NCBI GenBank assembly: GCA_002709305.1
Contig: PAQM01000017.1
Location: 1 to 54,102 of the forward strand
Direction of reading: 5' to 3'
Length of the DNA: 54,102 nt
Source: Crocinitomicaceae bacterium
GTDB lineage: Bacteria > Bacteroidota > Bacteroidia > Flavobacteriales_D > Crocinitomicaceae
The position numbers and the translations under genes are program-made. Under the pieces are notes generated by a model. That model saw only the letters and a program-made list of their open reading frames with translations, did no database searches and was not told the origin of the DNA. Below are positions 1 through 7,253 of the stretch, one piece after another. Position 1 is the first letter of the stretch, and each line of letters starts with the position of its first letter.

Positions 1-361
<361 letters not shown>

Positions 362-436
362 AGTTCTAAATTCTTACATTATTTTTACTTCAATCATCCG
401 ATAGTCATTTATTGATTTAAAATTTATTTAAAGCTT

Positions 437-548
<112 letters not shown>

Positions 549-555
549 TTTAACG

Positions 556-592
556 ATACCCCAAATACATTGTGTTTGGGGTATTGTTTTTA
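556..592 (+). terminator. Intrinsic terminator of the rRNA operon
   Basis: A perfect 10-bp stem, ATACCCCAAA (556-565) with TTTGGGGTAT (575-584), closes a 9-base loop and is followed by a T-rich run (585-592). It sits just after the 5S gene and 8 bases before the stop codon of the convergent folate gene. The reverse direction lacks a comparable T-tract, so it mainly serves rRNA transcription. Confidence 0.93.
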
Positions 593-599
593 TATATGT

Positions 600-1169
600 T
601 TATTTAAAGTGAATTATTTTATTAGGAGTAATACAAGCATGTAACTTAACATCTAGAGTATTTATATCTGATATTTTTTCAGTTAATTCATCAAAATGAT
701 ATAATCCAATAAACTTACACCGAGGTTTACAACGTTTTAGGAAACGATCATAATAACCTTTTCCATAACCAATTCTATTACCATTAAAATCAATAGTTAA
801 TAATGGAATAAATACATAATCAAAATGTTCTGCCGCTGTTATTTTACCTTTTATAGGTTCTGGAATTCCAAACTTATTTATTTCTAATTGATTTTTAGAT
901 TCAAATATAACGTGCTTAAGCTCGTTATTTTTATTATTTATTTTTGGAATAGAAACTTCTGCATTAAGTGAGATTGCTTTATCTAAAATTTTATAAGTAT
1001 TTATTTCTTTAGATCTTTTTATTGGTAAAAAAATACTTATACGTTTTTTTTCTACTTGAAAATTACTAAAAATGAGATTACAAATATTTTCGGAAATTAT
1101 CTCTAATTCTTTAGGAGAAATTGTTTTCCTTAATTCTAAATATTTTAACCTTAAATCTTTTTTAATCAT
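600..1169 (-). CDS. 5-formyltetrahydrofolate cyclo-ligase
   Basis: The 189-residue product matches the 5-formyl-THF cyclo-ligase (MTHFS, FAU1/YgfA) family, which uses ATP to convert 5-formyltetrahydrofolate to 5,10-methenyltetrahydrofolate in the cytosol, salvaging a folate that inhibits one-carbon enzymes. The diagnostic nucleotide-binding motif GYGKGYYDRFL is at residues 134-144, preceded by the conserved IPLLTIDFNGNRIG strand; the N-terminus has the usual basic start and the LRK element. Length is normal. It converges on the rRNA operon and diverges from the cytochrome operon. The ATG (base 1169) lies in the first copy of a 7-bp tandem repeat that supplies two more upstream ATGs, each opening a four-codon frame ending in TAA. 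Confidence 0.93.
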   Translation of the reverse strand: MIKKDLRLKYLELRKTISPKELEIISENICNLIFSNFQVEKKRISIFLPIKRSKEINTYKILDKAISLNAEVSIPKINNKNNELKHVIFESKNQLEINKFGIPEPIKGKITAAEHFDYVFIPLLTIDFNGNRIGYGKGYYDRFLKRCKPRCKFIGLYHFDELTEKISDINTLDVKLHACITPNKIIHFK

Positions 1170-1188
1170 TAATCATTAATCATTAATC
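1162..1188. repeat. 7-bp tandem repeat at a start codon
   Basis: TTAATCA is repeated head to tail 3.9 times (1162-1168, 1169-1175, 1176-1182, 1183-1188). On the minus strand each of the first three copies carries an ATG; the copy nearest the gene provides the start of the folate cyclo-ligase, the other two open short frames reading Met-Ile-Asn-Asp-stop. Because the unit is not a multiple of three, each ATG falls in a different frame. Confidence 0.9.
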
Positions 1189-1247
1189 TTTAATATAAAT
1201 ATTTAATAACAATTTATTGATTTAATAAATAATTTTTATTTCGTAAA

Positions 1248-2342
1248 TTGTCACAGAATTGTCATAAGATAAAATTGAATAAATTTTTTTTCATATCATT
1301 TTTTTGTTTGTTAGCAACATTTTTCTTTCTTTCATCTGGAAGAAATATAAAAATTAATCAATTTACTAATTATAAATTAATAGATGATTCTTTATCTATT
1401 AGAATGGAAAATATTTCATTGGAGAATTTATTAGTTCAGTTAGGTGATAGTAATTATCCTCACTCATTAAAAAAATATGATAAAGAAAAATATAATATAG
1501 GTAAAGATCTTATAAACAATGGTAGAACAATAATAAAGGGTAAAAAAACAAAACGAATTTCTACATTTTTTGTTTGTATTGATTGTCATAATATTGGAAG
1601 AGAATTTAGTTTATTAGAGAGTGAAAGTTCTTTAGATAGATTAAATTTTGCAAAAAACAACTTTATTCCTTATTTACCAGGTTCAACATTTTATGGTGTT
1701 TATAATCGAACATCATTTTATAATGATGATTATGTTAAGAAATATGGAGACTTAGTTAATAAAGCATCTAATAATCTTAATGAAGCAATTCAAGTATGTG
1801 CAAAATATTGTTCTTCAGGGCGTTATTTAGAAGCATGGGAGTTAGAAGCTATCATGCATTATTTTAAGGGGAATGAGCTCAAAATAAGTGACTTAGATTT
1901 AAATGATGAAATTTTATTAGATATAAAAAATATTGCTAATTTAGATTCTAATCAAAAAAATCATTTAAAAAATAAGGTAAATAGTTTTTATCGACAATTT
2001 TATAGTGCAACATTTCTACCTGCAATGGATATAAATATTCGTAAGTATGGTGAAGGAGGAAATGTTCAAAATGGTAAATATATTTATAATAAAAGTTGCC
2101 TTCATTGCCATGCTAATAGTAGAGTTACATATTTAAATCTTGGTAATGATAAGCTCTCAGCAAAAATGTTTGAGAAAAATTTAACAAATTACAGCGATAA
2201 GTCACTTTATCAAATAATTCGTTATGGTACATATCCTAAAGCAGGAAGAAAACAGTATATGCCTTTATATACAAAAGAGAAAATGAGTGATGATCAAATA
2301 AATGATTTGGTTTCATATATCAAAAAACTTTCAAATAAATGA
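1248..2342 (+). CDS. Exported diheme c-type cytochrome
   Basis: The protein (364 aa from a TTG start) has an N-terminal hydrophobic export segment (about residues 11-30) and two CXXCH heme-attachment motifs, CIDCH at 110-114 and CLHCH at 284-288, so it should be a periplasmic or outer-membrane-associated diheme cytochrome. The second domain has a plausible Met ligand (M338, in QYMPLY) and ends with the cytochrome-type DDQINDLVSYI helix. The first domain has a GSTFYGVYNR...C184AKYC188SSGR...ELEAIMHYF arrangement that loosely resembles the SoxA/TsdA layout; that resemblance is tentative. There is no in-frame ATG before the export signal; the TTG at 1248 is used here and a second TTG at 1275 (giving MNKFFFISFF) is equally possible. 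Its stop overlaps the next start as ATGA. Confidence 0.82.
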   Translation: MSQNCHKIKLNKFFFISFFCLLATFFFLSSGRNIKINQFTNYKLIDDSLSIRMENISLENLLVQLGDSNYPHSLKKYDKEKYNIGKDLINNGRTIIKGKKTKRISTFFVCIDCHNIGREFSLLESESSLDRLNFAKNNFIPYLPGSTFYGVYNRTSFYNDDYVKKYGDLVNKASNNLNEAIQVCAKYCSSGRYLEAWELEAIMHYFKGNELKISDLDLNDEILLDIKNIANLDSNQKNHLKNKVNSFYRQFYSATFLPAMDINIRKYGEGGNVQNGKYIYNKSCLHCHANSRVTYLNLGNDKLSAKMFEKNLTNYSDKSLYQIIRYGTYPKAGRKQYMPLYTKEKMSDDQINDLVSYIKKLSNK

Positions 2343-3208
2343 TGAAAAAAATTATACTTACGTTTATATCAGTTTTTTTATTTTTTAATTTAAAAGCACA
2401 AGATATTCAAGAAACATTTAGTGGTACTAGAATTTTAAATGGACACTCTATTGAAACATTAAAAAAGAATGTCTTACAATTTAGGGTTGAACATCGATTT
2501 GGTGATATGCTTCCAGGGTGGAATGCATCCAATATTACACAAAATTGGCTTGGTTTTGATCAAGCTTCTGATATTCGTTTTGCTTTTGAATATGGCATTA
2601 CAGATAAATTGATGATTGGTTTAGGAAGAATTAAAGGTACTGGTAGGCCATATAGATCTATAGTTGATGGATTTGCAAAATATAGATTTATGACACAGAA
2701 TAAATCTGCTAAAAAACCACTTAGTATGACTTTGATATGTTCATCAACACTAACTTATGCTTCAGCAAGTTCTGATGAAACACAAATTCAATTTTATCCA
2801 GAATTTGCTCATAGAATTGCCTATAGTACTCAACTAAATATGGCTCGTAAATTTGGGGAAAGATTTAGTTTAGCATTAATGCCAACATATGTTCATAGAA
2901 ATTATGTTAATGCAGATGATGTGAATGGATTGTTTGCTTTAGGTTCTGCATTTAATTTGAAAGTATCTAAAACAATCGGTATTATATTAGAATATTATCA
3001 TACTTTTCATAACAATATGTTACGTGATAAAAATTATAATAGTTTATCAGCTGGTTTTGAATTTGTTACTAATGGACATTTGTTTCAAATAGTATTGACT
3101 AATTCTAAAGGATTAAGTGAGACACAATTTATACCTGGAACATATTCTAATTGGTTAAATGGAGAATTTAGATTAGGTTTTAGTATTACAAGAAATTTTA
3201 AATTATGA
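2339..3208 (+). CDS. Outer-membrane beta-barrel protein (DUF5777-like)
   Basis: A 289-residue protein with a signal peptide ending near LKAQ (residue about 21) and then alternating amphipathic strands to the C-terminus (...EFRLGFSITRNFKL), typical of an outer-membrane beta-barrel. The opening segment (FSGTRILNGHSIETLKKNVL...EHRFGDM) and the ASDIRFAFEYGITDKLMIGLGR block match the DUF5777 barrel family as I remember it. ATG at 2339 overlaps the preceding stop (ATGA); a second ATG follows at 2342. Tight coupling to cytochromes on both sides suggests that it works with them at the outer membrane, but direct function is unknown. Confidence 0.75.
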   Translation: MMKKIILTFISVFLFFNLKAQDIQETFSGTRILNGHSIETLKKNVLQFRVEHRFGDMLPGWNASNITQNWLGFDQASDIRFAFEYGITDKLMIGLGRIKGTGRPYRSIVDGFAKYRFMTQNKSAKKPLSMTLICSSTLTYASASSDETQIQFYPEFAHRIAYSTQLNMARKFGERFSLALMPTYVHRNYVNADDVNGLFALGSAFNLKVSKTIGIILEYYHTFHNNMLRDKNYNSLSAGFEFVTNGHLFQIVLTNSKGLSETQFIPGTYSNWLNGEFRLGFSITRNFKL

Positions 3209-3573
3209 AAAATTATTTGTTAAAGTTATTATGTTTATCAATAGTTGTATTATGTTCTTGTAAGAAAGATAAAGTATCTATTTCTAATCAAACACAGAAT
3301 ACTGATTGTCCTAATATTATTTCTTACTCTCAACAAATTCAACCAATTTTAAATCAAAGTTGTGTTACAAGTTATTGTCATGGAGGTGGAGCTAATGGCT
3401 ATGATCTTTCAAATCATGCAAGTGTTTCAGATAATGCTTCAATAATTCTTTCAGTTATCAAACATGAACCTGGTGTTTTACCAATGCCTTATCCTTATGG
3501 ATCACCTAAACTTCCTGATAGTGTGATAAATCATTTTCAATGTTGGATCTCTCAGGGAATGTTAAATAATTAA
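3205..3573 (+). CDS. Heme-binding lipoprotein with a CX4CH motif
   Basis: This 122-residue protein starts with a lipoprotein signal (MKNYLLKLL...VVLCSCKK; lipidated Cys about residue 17 or 19), so it is probably a lipid-anchored periplasmic or surface protein. The mature part carries C53VTSYC58H59, a heme-attachment motif with four instead of two residues between cysteines, and a candidate distal Met at M94 in LPMPYP; it ends with the CWISQGMLNN segment seen in small single-heme cytochromes of Bacteroidota. It is the third gene of an ATGA-coupled operon with the diheme cytochrome and the beta-barrel. A weak hairpin (3589-3603) follows. Confidence 0.75.
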   Translation: MKNYLLKLLCLSIVVLCSCKKDKVSISNQTQNTDCPNIISYSQQIQPILNQSCVTSYCHGGGANGYDLSNHASVSDNASIILSVIKHEPGVLPMPYPYGSPKLPDSVINHFQCWISQGMLNN

Positions 3574-3588
3574 ACTGATTTTATAGGT

Positions 3589-3607
3589 ACTATTTGAAAT
3601 AGTCTTT
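3589..3607 (+). terminator. Weak hairpin after the cytochrome operon
   Basis: ACTATTT (3589-3595) and AAATAGT (3597-3603) form an inverted repeat with almost no spacer, so in practice a 5-bp stem with a 5-base loop, followed by CTTTT. It lies between convergent stop codons and could be a weak plus-strand terminator. AT-rich and short, so chance is possible. Confidence 0.35.
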
Positions 3608-4173
3608 TATTCAAGTCTTTTTTTAGCTATACTATTAACTTTTTTGTATAATTGTTCCGGTAAGTAATTTCTCCATTCTATCATTTCCATTTCACCTCCC
3701 ATAATAAAGTATTGATCTATTCCAATTTTTTTAAATTCTTCTATCACATGTTGATGGAAGTTAATAGTTGCAACCCAACCATTTTCTATGTCATCTAACC
3801 ATTCTTCATAATAGCAGTCATCAGAATAATGAAAATTTAAAATATTTTCTCCAATTAGGATAAATTTGTCAATACCATTTTTTGTTAATTCGTCAATAAT
3901 TCCTCGTTTTAATTTCATAATATCATTTTCTATTGTATCATTCCATTCGCCAATCATTTCTATTATACTGTATGATTTTTCATAGTCAATAAATAATATT
4001 TTAATAAATAATGTTTGTGAGTCTATTGAATCCCATTGAGGGTGAATGAAAAAATTATAGATCTTATTATGAAATAAAAATTCACTATACTCTTTTTTAT
4101 AGAATGGTGAAGCTTGGTCATCTGATGCAATATAAAGATTACGCCAATTAAAAAATGGTTCTACAAAATGCAT
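3607..4173 (-). CDS. Conserved-looking protein of unknown function
   Basis: A 188-residue acidic, aromatic-rich soluble protein without signal peptide or membrane segment. I do not recognise the family. Visible features: a start MHFVEPFFNWRNLYIASDDQ, which reads like a conserved N-terminal strand-turn, a central GEWNDTIENDIMKLKRGIIDEL helix, a FILIGENILNFHYSD strand with many aromatic and acidic residues, and a DCYYEEWLDDIENGWVA segment. Its composition matches neighbouring genes, so there is no sign of recent transfer. It is single, convergent with the cytochrome operon and divergent from msrB. Confidence 0.7.
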   Translation of the reverse strand: MHFVEPFFNWRNLYIASDDQASPFYKKEYSEFLFHNKIYNFFIHPQWDSIDSQTLFIKILFIDYEKSYSIIEMIGEWNDTIENDIMKLKRGIIDELTKNGIDKFILIGENILNFHYSDDCYYEEWLDDIENGWVATINFHQHVIEEFKKIGIDQYFIMGGEMEMIEWRNYLPEQLYKKVNSIAKKRLE

Positions 4174-4252
4174 GTAATAAAGATATTAAATAAGCTTTTT
4201 ATTTATTATTGTAGTATACATTTTATTAATTTTATTTTAACAAAAAAATGTA

Positions 4253-4606
4253 ATGAATAAATTAAATAAAGAAGAAGCACATGTTATAATTCATAAGGGG
4301 ACCGAAATTCCTTTTACAGGTAAGTATACAGATCATTTTGAAGACGGATTATATATATGTCGACAATGTGATAACCCACTATATCACTCAAAAGATAAAT
4401 TTCATTCTGGTTGTGGTTGGCCATCATTTGATGACGAAATAAGTGGAGCAATTAAAAGGGTAAAAGATGCTGATGGAAAGAGAGTTGAAATATTATGTGC
4501 TAATTGTGATGGACATTTAGGACATGTATTTAATGGGGAAGAATTTACAAAAAAAAACACAAGACATTGCGTCAATTCAATTTCAATGAGATTTATAAGA
4601 AATTAA
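4253..4606 (+). CDS. msrB: Peptide-methionine (R)-S-oxide reductase
   Basis: A 117-residue MsrB, which reduces the R-epimer of methionine sulfoxide in proteins using thioredoxin-type electrons. The zinc site is complete (C36RQC39 and C82ANC85), the substrate-binding HSGCGWPSF segment is at 51-59, and the catalytic cysteine is C106 in RHCVNS. C54 is positioned as a possible resolving cysteine. There is no export signal, so the enzyme is cytosolic. It stands alone; its TAA stop shares the TTAA at 4603-4606 with the stop of the convergent lytic transglycosylase. Confidence 0.95.
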   Translation: MNKLNKEEAHVIIHKGTEIPFTGKYTDHFEDGLYICRQCDNPLYHSKDKFHSGCGWPSFDDEISGAIKRVKDADGKRVEILCANCDGHLGHVFNGEEFTKKNTRHCVNSISMRFIRN

Positions 4607-5556
4607 TTATTATCCATTGAAACACAGTCTAGAATATAATCATAATTAGAATGAATATATTCATCTAAAATTATTTGTGCAGCTAAAGCTACTTGGGTAT
4701 AATTTTGAGAATTATTTTTAAAATTAGCTGCAGTATTTTGCCACATTTCTTGGATTAGATACTGACCTCCTTTTTTAGGATCTATTTTATTGAAAACAGC
4801 AGCTACATTTTTTGCGCCAGCATGATATATATGTAATACAAAAAGTCTAAACCAAATGTCATCTTCTTTATATTTTATTTTTTTTGAATCAAGTATTTTT
4901 TTTGCTTGAGGTATACATGTTTTTTTTAATAATTGTGAAGCAGCATATGCGCTTCTCTCAAAATCAGATCGTTCATCTATATCTTGATTTACAGTTAGTC
5001 CTTGATCTCTTGCAACTTTTGGCATGAGTTGAAAGACTCCATATGCTCCAGATTTAGATTTTGTTAATTGTCCTGGGCTCTCAATTAGAAGAATTGACTG
5101 TGAATACCAAGGATCGACATTAAATTTTTCAAAAGATTCTATTCCTCTACTTATATATGGATAAATAATATCAAATCTGTAGAAATTTTTTTTACCACTT
5201 GTACAATATATTTTTTCATTTTTATCTAGGCCATAAATTTCACGAATACTATCTTTAAAATCTTCTTTTTTTCCTTCTGGTTGATTATTCCATTCTGTTT
5301 TTTTTATTTTTTTTATTATAGTTCTAGATGATGCAATATTTATGAGAACAGAATCTTCTGATAATTTCATTATTTTTTTCCAAAAAATAGTCTGAGGTAA
5401 TTCAGACCAACCTTCTGAAAATATTGATTTTGCACTTATAATAGTATTGTTTTCTTGATTTTTTTTTACTTCTATTTTTTCTTTATCCCATGGGCTTTGG
5501 CATTGAACAAATTGAATAAGGGAAATAGAGTAAATGAGAATTATAAATAAGCGCAT
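4603..5556 (-). CDS. Lytic transglycosylase lipoprotein (SLT domain)
   Basis: The start at 5556 gives a 317-residue protein beginning with a clean lipoprotein signal ([10 protein letters not shown]...QFVQC, lipidated Cys19); a longer frame upstream would destroy this signal. The C-terminal half is an SLT/GEWL-type transglycosylase: catalytic Glu159 in LLIESPGQ, followed by the [11 protein letters not shown] block (about 169-179) and a late [10 protein letters not shown] / [13 protein letters not shown] segment. Such enzymes cleave the MurNAc-GlcNAc bond with 1,6-anhydro product formation in the periplasm. The N-terminal 130 residues are not recognised. The gene overlaps msrB tail to tail by four bases and diverges from yidD. 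Confidence 0.86.
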   Translation of the reverse strand: MRLFIILIYSISLIQFVQCQSPWDKEKIEVKKNQENNTIISAKSIFSEGWSELPQTIFWKKIMKLSEDSVLINIASSRTIIKKIKKTEWNNQPEGKKEDFKDSIREIYGLDKNEKIYCTSGKKNFYRFDIIYPYISRGIESFEKFNVDPWYSQSILLIESPGQLTKSKSGAYGVFQLMPKVARDQGLTVNQDIDERSDFERSAYAASQLLKKTCIPQAKKILDSKKIKYKEDDIWFRLFVLHIYHAGAKNVAAVFNKIDPKKGGQYLIQEMWQNTAANFKNNSQNYTQVALAAQIILDEYIHSNYDYILDCVSMDNN

Positions 5557-5653
5557 TGAATCTATATAATAATTTCCCTTTAAGGTAAGGTATAAAGCAA
5601 TATACAATAGTTTATAAGAGTTAAATAATTAACAGTAATAGGTTAAAAAAGTA

Positions 5654-5661
5654 TAAATTTG
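5654..5661 (+). promoter_or_regulatory. TAnnTTTG element just before yidD
   Basis: TAAATTTG matches the Bacteroidota -7 consensus TAnnTTTG and ends five bases before the yidD ATG. No clear TTG -33 element is seen at the usual distance. If used, transcription would start at or next to the ATG, giving a leaderless mRNA. Confidence 0.5.
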
Positions 5662-5666
5662 TTATT

Positions 5667-5912
5667 ATGAGATTTCTTAATCAGATTTTTATATTTCCAT
5701 TAATTTTGATTGTAAAGTTTTATCAAATTTTCATCAGTCCAATTTCTCCAAAAACATGTAGGTATTCACCTTCATGTTCATCTTATATGGTTGAGTCTTT
5801 AAAAATATGGGGACCTATAAAAGGTTTATATCTTGGTATAAAAAGACTTTTATCTTGCCATCCTTGGTCCAAGCGTAAAAATCATGACCCCGTTCCTAAT
5901 CCAAGAAAATAG
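5667..5912 (+). CDS. yidD: Membrane protein insertion efficiency factor YidD
   Basis: An 81-residue YidD. The family is a small membrane-associated protein that aids YidC-dependent insertion. The signature PKTCRYSPSCSSYMVESLK is at about residues 28-46, followed by GPIKGLYLGIKRLLSCHPW with the third conserved cysteine and the usual tail NHDPVPNPRK. The N-terminal 20 residues form a hydrophobic amphipathic segment. In many bacteria yidD sits next to rnpA/yidC; here it is isolated between a lytic transglycosylase and a glycosyltransferase gene. Confidence 0.96.
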   Translation: MRFLNQIFIFPLILIVKFYQIFISPISPKTCRYSPSCSSYMVESLKIWGPIKGLYLGIKRLLSCHPWSKRKNHDPVPNPRK

Positions 5913-5914
5913 AA

Positions 5915-7252
5915 TTAATTAAGTCGTAAAAATTTTATTGGAGATTTTTTATTAATTATTTCATATAAAAATAGGCTAATTATTAAGAAGTATTCAAGAT
6001 TAACAAATAGTCTAAATTCTATAACAGAACTATCATTAAAATGATAGAATATGTATGAGAAAAATATTATAAATGTCCAAAAAATAGGGAAACTATAGTT
6101 TGTGAAAATAGACATTGCAAACATTGTTAGTATATACCATGGATGTATTGTACTACTAAATAGTAGATATAAAAATAAGGCTATTGTTATGCGGTTAAAT
6201 AATTTTTTCCAATTATCTATTTGTCCATAAAGGGAAAGAATTACAATTATACCTATTGATATTTTGGATAATTGAGGGCCATATATTTTTGTTAGATTCC
6301 ATCCAGTTTCTGCAATTCCATATTGAATATAATTATATAGAATAAATGAATTAAACTCAAAAACTTCAAAATATAATTTAATACTATTGAAAAAGTTTTC
6401 AATGTTAAATAGATTCAAATGGATTAAAGCTAGTAACATAACAATGATGATTGTAATAGAATAAAACAATGTTGACCTCCATAATCCTAAAAAGCGATAG
6501 AAAAAAGGAAGGAATATAAATGGAATTAATTTGATTTGAATTGCAATTGCAAAAAACATTGATCCTACAATCATTTTATATTTACTTAGAAAGTAAATTG
6601 CAATAAATAAATATGAAATCATGACTCCTTCAAAATGGCAGTTACCCACACTTTCTATTATCCAAAGAGGGTTTAGATATAATAGCCACATTCTTGATGT
6701 TTTAATTTTTAAGTTGATTAATAGTTTTCGTAGGTAAATAGCACCAATAATTTCAGTTGTTACAATTAATAATTTTAAAATAAATGTGTTAATTTTTATC
6801 GAATCACTTAATGCTGTTGCTATAATAAAATAAATCTGATTAATTGGTGGATAAATAGAATAATTAGCCTGTGATAAAGGGCTCATAAAGTCATATAGAT
6901 TTAATAAATAGGCATTTTTATTTATACATTTTTGTTGTAATAATTCTTCTGGTTTAAAATCGAATGGGTTAAATCCAGCCCATGTTATTTCTCCATCCCA
7001 AATAAATCGATAATAATCATCCGAGAGTAAAGGTTCATATATCATAGAAATTATATAGACAATTCCTGAAAGAAATATGAGATGTTGATATTTTATATTT
7101 CTTTGATATTTAATCAGAAAGAGATAAGAAAAAAATGATGATGTATATAAAAAAGAAATTAGAGTAAATTCTGTCCTTTCTATTGAGTTTAAAAGAGAAA
7201 TTGATGTAATAAATACAACTATGCTAAACGTGATAATGGTACGCTTAGACAT
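5915..7252 (-). CDS. Polytopic GT-C-type glycosyltransferase
   Basis: A 445-residue integral membrane protein with roughly ten to eleven hydrophobic segments. The first loop contains SDDYYRFIWDGEITWAGFNPF, matching the acidic first-loop signature of GT-C enzymes (GT87/DUF2029 or mannosyltransferase-like), and is followed by the PLSQANYSIYPP...Q motif typical of this class. Such enzymes transfer a sugar from a polyprenyl-phosphate donor on the outer face of the inner membrane. It is the last gene of a four-gene minus cluster (spacing 1 base to the preceding GT2 gene), pointing to a shared glycolipid or glycan pathway. Acceptor and sugar are not predictable. Confidence 0.75.
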   Translation of the reverse strand: MSKRTIITFSIVVFITSISLLNSIERTEFTLISFLYTSSFFSYLFLIKYQRNIKYQHLIFLSGIVYIISMIYEPLLSDDYYRFIWDGEITWAGFNPFDFKPEELLQQKCINKNAYLLNLYDFMSPLSQANYSIYPPINQIYFIIATALSDSIKINTFILKLLIVTTEIIGAIYLRKLLINLKIKTSRMWLLYLNPLWIIESVGNCHFEGVMISYLFIAIYFLSKYKMIVGSMFFAIAIQIKLIPFIFLPFFYRFLGLWRSTLFYSITIIIVMLLALIHLNLFNIENFFNSIKLYFEVFEFNSFILYNYIQYGIAETGWNLTKIYGPQLSKISIGIIVILSLYGQIDNWKKLFNRITIALFLYLLFSSTIHPWYILTMFAMSIFTNYSFPIFWTFIIFFSYIFYHFNDSSVIEFRLFVNLEYFLIISLFLYEIINKKSPIKFLRLN

Positions 7253-7253
7253 T

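Noticed and set aside
362-436. Possible tRNA between 23S and 5S rRNA
   Set aside because: Only about 75 bases of AT-rich spacer; no cloverleaf arms, no GGTTCGAATC-like T-loop and no CCA-proximal stem.
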